From Balneolaceae bacterium UBA1514 (GTDB taxonomy: Bacteria; Bacteroidota; Rhodothermia; Balneolales; Balneolaceae): a stretch of DNA of 19,286 bases. Shown one piece after another: positions 1 to 8,161 of the stretch. Under the pieces are notes generated by a model that ran no database searches, was not told the origin of the DNA, and saw nothing but the letters and a program-made list of their open reading frames with translations. The position numbers were made by a program, and so were the translations under genes. Location of the stretch: positions 1 through 19,286 of the forward strand of contig DCQQ01000003.1 in the NCBI GenBank assembly GCA_002323515.1, written 5' to 3'. Numbering within the stretch: position 1 is the first letter of the stretch; each line of letters begins with the position of its first letter.

Positions 1-3000
1 TTTATGAGCAAAATGAAAATGCATTGCCTTGGGAAAAGTGGGTGATTTTAAACAGAGTAATCTGGTCATCAGTAAGTGCGGTGATATTTTTTAGTATTTA
101 TGCCAAATTTGATTTCCATCAACAACCTATTCGTTTAAAATGGCCTTGGAAAAAAGAAAAGAAAACACAAAATAAAAGTAATCATCCAGTAATTAAGACA
201 ATATCTTTACCAAAAGTTAGTCTGAATTTTGGCCTCTCAAATCAATTCAAACAACTTTGGATAATCACTGTAAGTGATTTAAAATATATAATAAAAGGAT
301 GGCCATTTATTATAATATCACTGTTAGCATTAGCCTTTGCATGTCTCACAATTGTTATAGGTACTACTATTCTTGAAACACCAACGCTACCCGTTACCTG
401 GCAATTGGTTGGAATTGGAAGTGTTGTGATCTTATCAATTATTAATTTACTTACTTTCTTATATGCAGGTATGATTTTACAAAGAGATCATACTACAGGA
501 ATGGCTTCATTGATTCACAGTACCCCCACAAAAACTTGGGTTATATTTGGTGCAAAATTATGTGCATTAAGTCTTATGCAGATAATACTATTATCAACAA
601 TAATAATAATGGGTATTATTATTCAAAGCGTTCAAGGTTATTATAATTTTGAAATTGGATTGTACATAAAAGAACTATATGGAATTCAATTCATCGGACT
701 ATTTATTTGGTCTTTGTTAGCCCTTTCGATTCATACTGTTTTTAAAAATTATTTTATCGGTTTTTTTATTCTTCTTTTGATTTCAATAGGGCAGAATTTT
801 TTAGGATCGGTTGGCATAGAACAAATGATGTTTAAATTCAATCAAGCCCCTCCCACACCCTATTCTGATATGAATGGATATGGGCACTTCCTTGCTGAAT
901 ATTTCATTTATAAAATTTATTGGCTTGCCCTAGGAGTCGCTTTATTCATCTCAGCATTTTGGATATTTCCAAGAGGGTCTTATCCATCTTGGAAAGAACG
1001 TTTTGTTATAGTTAAAAAAAGAATAAATACCTTAAATCTAAGTACTATCATTGTTTTACTAATCGTTTTTTTCAGCCTTGGATCTTATATCTACTATGTG
1101 GATAATGTTAAATACGAAAGGCTATCGTCTAATGAACGCGAAGCTTCTGCTGCAGAGTGGGAAAAAAAATATGGTAAGTTTAGATCTGCTCCTCAGCCTA
1201 GAATTACTGCTGTTTACATTGAAATGGATCTTTACCCAGAACGTCGTGATTTAGAGGTAAATGGTAGATATACATTAAAAAATAAAACCAACTTTGTAAT
1301 TGATTCCATACATATTGATCACGGTAGTTTAGAAACTGAATTTGGTTTTAATGTCAGTAATGAGCTTCTGGTTGAAGACAGCACATTTAATTATGATATT
1401 TTTAGAATTTACCCACCATTACAACCTGGTGACTCTATACAATTTGAATTTACTTTATCAAATACTCCAAATGAATTATTACGTAATAATTCACCCGTTA
1501 TAGGCAACGGTACTTTCTTGAATAATGGAATTTTACCTAGAATTGGATATAACCCAGCAGGCGAACTTATTGGACCAGAATCCCGTAAAAAATTCGATTT
1601 ACCACCAAGAGATCGTATGCCTAATCCTATGGATTCCTTAGCAAGAATGAACAATTACATATCATATGATGCAGACTGGATTGACTTCGAAACAATTATT
1701 AGCACGAAAAGTGATCAGATCGCTATTGCTCCTGGGTATTTAGAAAAAGAGTGGACCGAAAATGACCGTAAATATTTCCACTATAAAATGGATGCCCCTA
1801 TTTTAAACTTTTATTCCTTTATTTCTGCTAAATTTGCTGTACAAGAAGACTATTGGCTTCGAGAAAATGGTGATACTGTTGCCATAGAGGTTTATCACCA
1901 TCCTGGGCATGATTTCAATATCAATCGTATGATTCAAGGTATTAAAAAAGCACTCGATTATAGCAGTCAGGCATTTAGCCCCTATCAACACCGACAAGTA
2001 CGAATCATTGAATTTCCACGAACTAGTGGAGGTTTTGCGCAATCTTTTGCAAATACTATCCCTTACTCAGAATCTGTCGGTTTTATAGCAGCCGTAGATG
2101 ATGAAGATCAATACGGGGTAGATTATCCATTTAGTATAAGTGCTCATGAAGTTGCTCATCAATGGTGGGCACACCAGGTTATTGGAGCTAATGTAAAAGG
2201 AGCTACACTCATGTCTGAAAGTATGTCTGAGTATGTATCATTAAAAGTTTTAGAAAAAGAATATGGAGATGATAAAATGAGGACATTTTTAAAAAATGCC
2301 CTCGATAGTTATTTAAGTGGAAGAGCATTTGAAAGTATAAATGAAAAACCTTTAATGTTTAATGAAAACCAGCAGTATATACACTACAATAAAGGATCTC
2401 TAGTACTTTATGCGCTGAGTGATTATTTAGGAGAAGAAACATTAAATAGGGCCATACAGCGATACCTTAACAAAGTGGCTTACCAAGAGGCTCCCTATAC
2501 CATAGCCGAAGAATTTGTCAACGAAATTGCTCTAGCTACTCCTGATAGTCTCAATTATCTTATCGATGATTTGTTCCGAACCATTACCCTCTATGATAAT
2601 CGAGTAGATGAAGCGGAATGGTGGATAAATCCGGACAGTACCTACGAAGTCGAATTCACACTACAGGCAGCTAAGTATAAGAGTGACGAAAAAGGTAAGC
2701 GTATTTATAAAAATGCTGCTGGAGACAGTTTATTTTTGGAAAAAGAAGAACTCCGAAAGCCAATCCAATCCCTGCCTCTTCGCGACTACATAGATGTGGG
2801 TATTTTTACCAAAAATTCTCAAGGGGAAGATTCTGTGATTTATTTAAAAAAACACCGGTTTGATCAAATCGAAACAACGCTGCGTTTTACTGTTGATGTC
2901 GAACCATCCGAAGTTGGCATAGATCCCTATAATAAACTTATCGATACCCAGTCTATGGACAATCGACGTGAAGTATTGTTACGCAAAGAAACTGCAGAAA

Positions 3001-3011
3001 TCTTGGAGTAA
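1..3011 (+). CDS. ABC-2-type permease fused to M1 family metallopeptidase (5' partial)
   Basis: The reading frame is already open at the first bases and the TTG at 24 is an internal Leu, so the gene begins upstream of the window. The visible part (about 1,000 residues) has several hydrophobic segments up to about nt 1110, which look like the membrane half of an ABC-2-type permease. A long soluble, presumably extracytoplasmic, M1 peptidase region follows. The zinc motif HEVAH lies at nt 2145-2159 and the downstream Glu ligand (SES) at 2217-2219. The usual M1 GxMEN motif is replaced by GGFAQSFANTIPYSE (about 2028-2072), which I recall as typical of bacterial permease/M1-aminopeptidase fusions. 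A partner ATPase would be expected just upstream, outside the window. The substrate is unknown. It ends 13 bases from the convergent sugar operon. The family assignment is confident; transport activity is inferred. Confidence 0.85.
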   Translation, partial: YEQNENALPWEKWVILNRVIWSSVSAVIFFSIYAKFDFHQQPIRLKWPWKKEKKTQNKSNHPVIKTISLPKVSLNFGLSNQFKQLWIITVSDLKYIIKGWPFIIISLLALAFACLTIVIGTTILETPTLPVTWQLVGIGSVVILSIINLLTFLYAGMILQRDHTTGMASLIHSTPTKTWVIFGAKLCALSLMQIILLSTIIIMGIIIQSVQGYYNFEIGLYIKELYGIQFIGLFIWSLLALSIHTVFKNYFIGFFILLLISIGQNFLGSVGIEQMMFKFNQAPPTPYSDMNGYGHFLAEYFIYKIYWLALGVALFISAFWIFPRGSYPSWKERFVIVKKRINTLNLSTIIVLLIVFFSLGSYIYYVDNVKYERLSSNEREASAAEWEKKYGKFRSAPQPRITAVYIEMDLYPERRDLEVNGRYTLKNKTNFVIDSIHIDHGSLETEFGFNVSNELLVEDSTFNYDIFRIYPPLQPGDSIQFEFTLSNTPNELLRNNSPVIGNGTFLNNGILPRIGYNPAGELIGPESRKKFDLPPRDRMPNPMDSLARMNNYISYDADWIDFETIISTKSDQIAIAPGYLEKEWTENDRKYFHYKMDAPILNFYSFISAKFAVQEDYWLRENGDTVAIEVYHHPGHDFNINRMIQGIKKALDYSSQAFSPYQHRQVRIIEFPRTSGGFAQSFANTIPYSESVGFIAAVDDEDQYGVDYPFSISAHEVAHQWWAHQVIGANVKGATLMSESMSEYVSLKVLEKEYGDDKMRTFLKNALDSYLSGRAFESINEKPLMFNENQQYIHYNKGSLVLYALSDYLGEETLNRAIQRYLNKVAYQEAPYTIAEEFVNEIALATPDSLNYLIDDLFRTITLYDNRVDEAEWWINPDSTYEVEFTLQAAKYKSDEKGKRIYKNAAGDSLFLEKEELRKPIQSLPLRDYIDVGIFTKNSQGEDSVIYLKKHRFDQIETTLRFTVDVEPSEVGIDPYNKLIDTQSMDNRREVLLRKETAEILE

Positions 3012-3024
3012 ACGCTAAAAAGAG

Positions 3025-4086
3025 CTAATCTTTTAACCCTAATATCTGCCGATTAAGCGTTCGATCTACTCCACCGCCACCAGCAAAGTCGTCGAAGGCT
3101 TTTTCAGTAGCTTCAACAATATGATTTTGTATGAAGGATACACCCTCTCTAGCGCCCTGTTCAGGAGATTTGACACAACATTCCCATTCTAAGACCGCCC
3201 AACCATCAAATCCATATTCCGTTAGTTTGGTGAAAATTCCTTTAAAGTCTACCTGACCATCTCCTGGTGATCGGTAACGACCCGCTCTATCTCTCCAGTC
3301 ACCGTACCCACCGAAGGTTCCTTTTTTTCCTGTTGGATTGAATTCAGAATCCTTTACATGAAACGCTTTTATAAATTCATGATAGTGATCAATATATGCT
3401 AGATAATCGAGTTGCTGCAATACAAAATGCGAGGGATCATACAATATACTCACCGCTTTGTGATTGTTTGTTGCCGCTAAAAAGCGCTCGAAAGTAACCC
3501 CATCGTGTATATCCTCTACTGGATGAACCTCATAACAACAAGCCACCCCATTATCTTCAAACACATCCAAAATGGGAATCCAGCGCTTAGCAAGTTCAGC
3601 GAAACCCTCATCAATCAGTCCCTTAGGCTGTTGTGGCCATGGATGAACCATTGGCCAAAGTAAGGATCCAGAAAAGGTGGCATGCGCCTTTAAACCAAGG
3701 CGCCGGCTGGCTATCGCAGCTTTTTTAACCTGGTCTATGGCCCACTCTCGGCGTGCGGGTTCATTACCTTTTAGTGGTTCGGGAGCAAATACATCAAACA
3801 TTGTATCGTGAGCAGGATGCGTTGCCACCAGTTGACCTTGGATATGGGTAGACAATTCAGTGATTTCAAGACCATAAGAAGCCACCTTCCCCTTTAGTTC
3901 GTCACAATAATCCTGGCTTTCGGCAGCGGTATCCAAGTCAATCATGAGATCCATATTGCTCGGGATTTGCACTCCCTTGTACCCTAGATCAGCCGCCCAT
4001 TGGCATAAGCCGTCTAATGAGTTAAATGGTTCGGATGCGTCAATAAACTGTGCAAAAAAAATGGCTGGGCCTTTAATCGTTTTCAT
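3025..4086 (-). CDS. Sugar phosphate isomerase/epimerase-like TIM barrel protein
   Basis: A 353-residue protein of the xylose-isomerase-like TIM-barrel (AP endonuclease 2) superfamily, cytosolic, with no signal peptide. Candidate divalent-metal ligands sit at the ends of barrel strands: Glu186 in CYEVHP, Asp217 and His220 in YDPSH, His243 in FHVKD, and Glu300/Glu302 in VLEWE. The GDGQVDF segment near 276-281 is also typical of these sugar enzymes. The start is ATG at 4086. It is the third gene of a same-strand set behind a Gfo/Idh/MocA oxidoreductase (68-base gap) and an MFS permease, so it probably isomerises or epimerises the imported sugar or its oxidised form. A short glycine-rich C-terminal tail follows the barrel. 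The exact substrate cannot be read from sequence; hydroxypyruvate isomerase-like or 3-keto-sugar epimerase activity are alternatives. Confidence 0.85.
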   Translation of the reverse strand: MKTIKGPAIFFAQFIDASEPFNSLDGLCQWAADLGYKGVQIPSNMDLMIDLDTAAESQDYCDELKGKVASYGLEITELSTHIQGQLVATHPAHDTMFDVFAPEPLKGNEPARREWAIDQVKKAAIASRRLGLKAHATFSGSLLWPMVHPWPQQPKGLIDEGFAELAKRWIPILDVFEDNGVACCYEVHPVEDIHDGVTFERFLAATNNHKAVSILYDPSHFVLQQLDYLAYIDHYHEFIKAFHVKDSEFNPTGKKGTFGGYGDWRDRAGRYRSPGDGQVDFKGIFTKLTEYGFDGWAVLEWECCVKSPEQGAREGVSFIQNHIVEATEKAFDDFAGGGGVDRTLNRQILGLKD

Positions 4087-4154
4087 ATAGGTAAATCCGG
4101 TGTGTTTGTGTAATATTTGATTCTTGTTGATGTAGCTAACGCCGTTCTATATAG

Positions 4155-5318
4155 TTAATGTTCGGGTGGGGTCCATACATTCCCTTTAGTGGTAGATTCT
4201 ACCATGGCATCAACCAACGCCATTCCATGAACGCCGTCATCTATATCCGGAAAATCACATACAGGGTTGTGTACTGACCCGTAATGATGAGCTCGAACCG
4301 CCATAGCAAAATTTCTGTATATATTAGCAAAAGCTTCAAGATACCCCTCGGGATGGCCAGAAGGAACTCGAGTATGTACTAATGCTACCTCTGACAAGTA
4401 GGCATTATCCACTCCGGTTCTATACACCTGGTTCGGGGCCCCATAGCGCTTAACCAATAGAGTATTTTCATCTTCCTGACACCATTCTACTCCTCCCTTA
4501 GTTCCATAGACGTTAACCTTCACCGCATTTTCTTCACCAGCGGAAATTTGTGAACACATCAATACACCAGGTACACCTCCTTCAAATTCTAACAGTGCCG
4601 AAGTATCATCATCCAGTAAACGTCCTTCAACGATCTTGGACATCTGTGAAAGCACCTTTATTATCTGTAAACCTGAGACATATTCAGCCATATTAGCAGC
4701 ATGTGTGCCAATATCTCCATATGCTCCTGCTTTGCCAGCTTTTGAGGGATCAGAGCGCCAGGTTGCCTGTTTTTGGCCCTCATCTTCTAACTTATCCGTA
4801 AGCCAGCCCTGCGGATATTCAACTACCACCTTACGAACCAGGCCCAATTCACCCGAGGCAATCATATGCCGTGCTTGTTTCACCATAGGGTACCCCGTAT
4901 AGGTGTGAGTAAGTGCGAACGGCAAGCCTGATGCATTCACCGCATCTTTTATTTCTAAGGCCTCTCTGGTCGATAGGCATAGTGGCTTATCACAAATAAC
5001 TGGAAAGCCATGTTCTAAAGCCATGATTGCAGGAGCGGCATGCAAGTGATTGGGCGTAACTATAGAGACGATATCCATACGATCACCTTCTTTGCGTTGG
5101 GCTTCATGAATAATCATATCTTGCCAGGTGTCGTAAACTCGTTCTTCAGGTAGAAATAACTCCTGCCCCGTCTCCTTACTCTTTTCAGGAGAGCTACTAA
5201 AAGCACCACAAACCAATTCGATTTGACCATCTAAGCGTGCAGCCATCCGATGCACTGCTCCGATAAAAGCCCCAGTGCCTCCTCCAATCATACCCATCCG
5301 TAATTTTCTATCTTGCAT
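4155..5318 (-). CDS. Gfo/Idh/MocA family NAD(P)-dependent oxidoreductase
   Basis: A 387-residue cytosolic dehydrogenase. The N-terminal Rossmann fold opens with GMIGGGTGAFIG (residues 9-20), a nucleotide-binding glycine motif. CDKP at 109-112 is the family's EKP motif with Asp for Glu, and it contains the conserved catalytic-region Lys111. GDIGTHA near residues 201-207 is the second-domain motif that carries the substrate-binding Asp and His. The family oxidises or reduces sugar hydroxyl groups, inositols and related compounds. The ATG at 5318 follows the permease stop codon with no base between them, so the two genes are almost surely co-transcribed and may be translationally coupled. The sugar isomerase gene follows. 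The substrate is unknown. Confidence 0.9.
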   Translation of the reverse strand: MQDRKLRMGMIGGGTGAFIGAVHRMAARLDGQIELVCGAFSSSPEKSKETGQELFLPEERVYDTWQDMIIHEAQRKEGDRMDIVSIVTPNHLHAAPAIMALEHGFPVICDKPLCLSTREALEIKDAVNASGLPFALTHTYTGYPMVKQARHMIASGELGLVRKVVVEYPQGWLTDKLEDEGQKQATWRSDPSKAGKAGAYGDIGTHAANMAEYVSGLQIIKVLSQMSKIVEGRLLDDDTSALLEFEGGVPGVLMCSQISAGEENAVKVNVYGTKGGVEWCQEDENTLLVKRYGAPNQVYRTGVDNAYLSEVALVHTRVPSGHPEGYLEAFANIYRNFAMAVRAHHYGSVHNPVCDFPDIDDGVHGMALVDAMVESTTKGNVWTPPEH

Positions 5319-6608
5319 TTATGCTGCTGCCTCCGAAGGTATTTGTTCATCAGTGGTTTTATCCCAAAACAGTGCAAAGAAAAAAGCGGCAACTAATAAA
5401 GCTACAATACCAGGCATGACCCAAAAACTTTGTGCTCCAGCTAGCCAACCTTCCGTGCTAGACCCGTCAAGTGAAATCCTGTCACCCCACCAACCCAAGA
5501 CATAATTACCTATAAGCATACCTGCACCATAAGTCAACAAATTGAAAAAACCTTGGGCACTTGCTCGTAAATGTTTTGGGGCTTTTTTATCTACATAAAG
5601 TTGACCCGTTACAAAAAAGAAATCGTAACAGATACCGTGAAGGGCAATACCTAATACAATGAGTGCCGTTGAACTAGGGAATAGACCAAATAACAAATAT
5701 CTAGCAGTCCAAGCTAGCATACCCACAAGTAGCATCCACTTTACGCCAAGACGAGCTAAAAATAGTGGTATAGCTAACATGAATAACACCTCACTCATTT
5801 GTCCAATAGCCATGAATGAAGGAGATTGCTCACCGAAGGCTACCGCTGCAATAAAATCGTTCGTTCGAGCATAATAGAATGCCAGTGGAATACTAATTGC
5901 AAAACTACTAAATGAAAAAATCGCAAAATTCTTCTCGCTAAGTAATTTTAATGCATCTAAACCCAATGCCTGTTTCACATCAAACTTTTCCCCTCTTGCC
6001 GATGGTGGAGTGGCTGGAAGGGTAAAGCTATACAACCCATAAAGTACCGAAATAACCGCGCTCACTTTAAGAGGTATGTTCGTGGACTGTATGTTACTTT
6101 CAACGCCTGTTAGCCAACTAAGCAGAGGGATTTGTACAAAACCTAAGACGGTGCCTGCAACTATAAATCCCGCAACAATCCAACCGATGGTACCCCATAC
6201 ACGTATTCGGGGGAATTCTGAGTCTGGGTCATCAATATTAGCAAATGCAATGGCATTTACTAAGGCCAGTGAAGGCATATATAACATGAAATAGGCCAAC
6301 ATTACCCAGATAAAAGTACCGGAATCAGTAATACCTGCAGCAATCCATAGTAGCACTCCACCTAAAAGGTGACTGATGCCATTGACCTTTTCCGCATTGA
6401 AATACCGATCGGCTAATAGCCCCACAAAAACCGGAGCTAGTAAACCTGCCCAGTTATGAGTAGCATAGGCACTCCCTATGATAGTGTTTAAACTCTCTTC
6501 TCCCTCAAACACCCTTAGGAGATAAGCGCCCATTGTCACAAAAAATGCACCCCAAATAAAAAATTGGAGAAACATCATGAGACTCAAACGAAAGCGTAAT
6601 AACTGCAT
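5319..6608 (-). CDS. MFS sugar/nucleoside permease (NupG-like)
   Basis: A 429-residue, highly hydrophobic protein with about twelve membrane segments and no soluble domain. The opening segment (LSLMMFLQFFIWGAFFVTMG) and the short charged loop GLLADRYF (about residues 63-70) are characteristic of the nucleoside:proton symporter branch of the major facilitator superfamily. In Bacteroidota, members of this branch often sit next to Gfo/Idh/MocA oxidoreductases and sugar isomerases rather than nucleoside genes, so a sugar or sugar-derivative substrate is more likely here. It is the first gene of the (-) operon. The start is ATG at 6608; no strong ribosome-binding site was seen. A 291-base gap separates it from the divergent GroES-like gene, and the operon promoter should lie there. 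Confidence 0.85.
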   Translation of the reverse strand: MQLLRFRLSLMMFLQFFIWGAFFVTMGAYLLRVFEGEESLNTIIGSAYATHNWAGLLAPVFVGLLADRYFNAEKVNGISHLLGGVLLWIAAGITDSGTFIWVMLAYFMLYMPSLALVNAIAFANIDDPDSEFPRIRVWGTIGWIVAGFIVAGTVLGFVQIPLLSWLTGVESNIQSTNIPLKVSAVISVLYGLYSFTLPATPPSARGEKFDVKQALGLDALKLLSEKNFAIFSFSSFAISIPLAFYYARTNDFIAAVAFGEQSPSFMAIGQMSEVLFMLAIPLFLARLGVKWMLLVGMLAWTARYLLFGLFPSSTALIVLGIALHGICYDFFFVTGQLYVDKKAPKHLRASAQGFFNLLTYGAGMLIGNYVLGWWGDRISLDGSSTEGWLAGAQSFWVMPGIVALLVAAFFFALFWDKTTDEQIPSEAAA

Positions 6609-6899
6609 ATTGTATTAAATTGGTTAGATTTTTCCTGATGCAAATAAAGAAATCTACCCCATAATTGAAAGTATTAAAACGAACAACTTTCTAGTCAATC
6701 ATGGCGGAAGAAGAAGGGTTCACAGGTAATTTACATAAAGTCGGCGCTCCTAGTATGACCTCACACTATACAGGCAGTTTTCATGCTTTGCTGTTTTATT
6801 TCGTATCTTTAGCTTTACCTAGTATTATTGAATAATGCACCGATATAGCATTCTTTACAAATTCAGGTACATGTTGCCACAAATAGAAACAGTTCATAG
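6609..6899. other. Divergent intergenic region with a possible small ORF
   Basis: Control region between the (-) sugar operon and the (+) GroES-like gene. No perfect TAnnTTTG promoter word was found on either strand; near matches are TATCTTTA at 6804-6811 (+) and TTTATTTG on the (-) strand close to the permease start. A 44-codon open frame runs from ATG 6701 to TAA 6835 (+). Its protein starts MAEEEGFTGNLHKVG and ends in a hydrophobic stretch near residues 29-43. I do not recognise it and it has no ribosome-binding site, so it may be chance or a small membrane peptide. Confidence 0.3.
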
Positions 6900-7271
6900 A
6901 TGATTCAAGAATACCTTAATTCAATCGATAATTTCATTGTAGTGGGTGATCGCGTACTCATTAAGCCTCGCGATATGGAAACACACACTCGAAGCGGGTT
7001 AGTCTTACCGGCCTCTGTAAAGGAAAAAGAAGAGATACAAAGTGGGTATATTTTAAAAACTGGACCTGGTTACCCTATCCCCAATACCGATGTGGAAGAG
7101 GCATGGAAAGTGACCGAGGATACAAAATACATTGGTATGCAAGCCTCAGCAGGGGATTTAGCAATTTTTCTGAAGAGCCGTTCTCACGAAATTGAGTTTG
7201 AGAATGAAAAATACATCATCGTCCCCCACTCCTCAATATTATTACTCATACGAGATGAACTAGGGATATAA
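6900..7271 (+). CDS. GroES-like co-chaperonin paralogue
   Basis: A 123-residue cytosolic protein with a GroES beta-barrel signature: VVGDRVLIKPR (residues 14-24), a mobile-loop-like segment SGLVLPAS (32-39) matching the hydrophobic tripeptide that contacts GroEL, GYILKTGPG (49-57), GDLAIFL (85-91) and the closing YIIVPHSSILLLI (105-117). Ordinary GroES is about 95-100 residues. The excess is a roughly 25-residue segment at 57-81 (PIPNTDVEEAW...) placed where standard GroES has a short roof loop. No groEL gene is adjacent, so this is probably an accessory paralogue, not the housekeeping groES. The start is ATG at 6900. A YitT gene follows 56 bases downstream on the same strand. Confidence 0.8.
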   Translation: MIQEYLNSIDNFIVVGDRVLIKPRDMETHTRSGLVLPASVKEKEEIQSGYILKTGPGYPIPNTDVEEAWKVTEDTKYIGMQASAGDLAIFLKSRSHEIEFENEKYIIVPHSSILLLIRDELGI

Positions 7272-7303
7272 CGATCAAAAAAATAGAACCTACAAATACG
7301 TTT

Positions 7304-7323
7304 GAGAGGAAACCCAACCTCTC
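7304..7323 (+). promoter_or_regulatory. Small hairpin in the leader of the YitT gene
   Basis: GAGAGG (7304-7309) and CCTCTC (7318-7323) are perfect inverted arms around an 8-base A/C loop, ending four bases before the ATG at 7328. The purine-rich left arm is the only Shine-Dalgarno-like stretch in the leader, so pairing could limit translation initiation. There is no T tract, so it does not look like a terminator. Functional meaning is inferred only. Confidence 0.25.
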
Positions 7324-7327
7324 CGCG

Positions 7328-7939
7328 ATGCCTAACGGCGTTTCTCATAGTCTATTTGACGATGTACAGGCTATACTTCTAGCTAGTTTATTTATGTCAT
7401 TTGGAGTGGCTTTATTCACCAAGCAAGAATTTTTAATTGGGGGAACAGCTGGCGTCGCCTTTTTAGGATCTTATGCAAGCTCATGGAGCTTTGGTCAACT
7501 CTTTTTTGTCATAAATATCCCATTTTACGGCTTAGCTTTGTGGCGGTTGGGCTGGTTTTTCACTCTTAAAACATTTTTTGCTGTTGGCTTAGTGTCTTTA
7601 CTTTCCGATTGGATTCCACAATGGATTGTAATCGACTCTTCCGTACCACTTTTTGCTGCAATTTTTGGTGGTTCTATGATGGGGGCAGGCTTATTGATGC
7701 TGTTCCGCCATAAAGCTTCCCTAGGTGGATTAAATATTTTATCTCTATACCTGAGTAAATACCACAATGTAAATGCAGGCCGCTTTCAGATGGTTATGGA
7801 TGTAGTTATCATTATTTTAGCTATCTATATTGTAGATATATGGGCTACCATATATTCTGTGATTGCTGCTATATGCATGAATGCTGTATTGGCCACCAAC
7901 TTTAAGAAAAGTCGGTACCTAGCTTCCTTAGACTCTTGA
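7328..7939 (+). CDS. Short YitT family membrane protein
   Basis: A 203-residue integral membrane protein with about five or six hydrophobic segments. It matches the short form of the YitT (DUF161) family seen in many Gram-negative bacteria. Recognisable stretches are LIGGTAGVAFLGSYASSW (residues about 36-53), FVINIPFYGLALWRLGW (about 60-76), and the glycine/serine-rich MMGAGLLMLFRHKASLGGLNI (about 117-137). The cytosolic C-terminal DUF2179 domain of Firmicutes YitT is absent, as is usual for the ~200-residue form. The function is not established; the family is often loosely annotated as a transporter. The start is ATG at 7328, just after a small hairpin. It may be co-transcribed with the GroES-like gene. 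Confidence 0.85.
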   Translation: MPNGVSHSLFDDVQAILLASLFMSFGVALFTKQEFLIGGTAGVAFLGSYASSWSFGQLFFVINIPFYGLALWRLGWFFTLKTFFAVGLVSLLSDWIPQWIVIDSSVPLFAAIFGGSMMGAGLLMLFRHKASLGGLNILSLYLSKYHNVNAGRFQMVMDVVIIILAIYIVDIWATIYSVIAAICMNAVLATNFKKSRYLASLDS

Positions 7940-8161
7940 ATTTTAAGAGCGTGCTTAAACCCACATTCAACCCATAGTCCTAAGATCAATCGAAAAAAGT
8001 TTCTATAAACCAGTCTAAAAGGAATAGCGGCTGGGGCTACCTCACTTAGTTTATTTCCTAAGGTAATCGCTAGGCCATCACCAATGAATACAATTAAGGG
8101 TCCTATGGATGGTTCTCGTCGACTTAGTGGATTTCAAGAACTACGCAGAAATGGAGGACTG
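7940..8161. other. Non-coding or degraded stretch after YitT
   Basis: No intact gene. On the (+) strand one frame is open from 8009 to 8224, reading on into the hydrolase remnant. On the (-) strand a frame without a usable start codon is open from 8133 back into the YitT gene at 7828. Neither gives a protein I recognise in this part. The stretch most likely belongs to the same decaying locus as the remnant at 8162-8458. Confidence 0.4.

Noticed and set aside
7828..8133. A (-) strand open frame of about 100 codons running from the gap into the YitT gene
   Set aside because: It has no start codon outside the YitT overlap, half of it is antisense to a well-supported gene, and I recognise no family, so it is probably a shadow frame.
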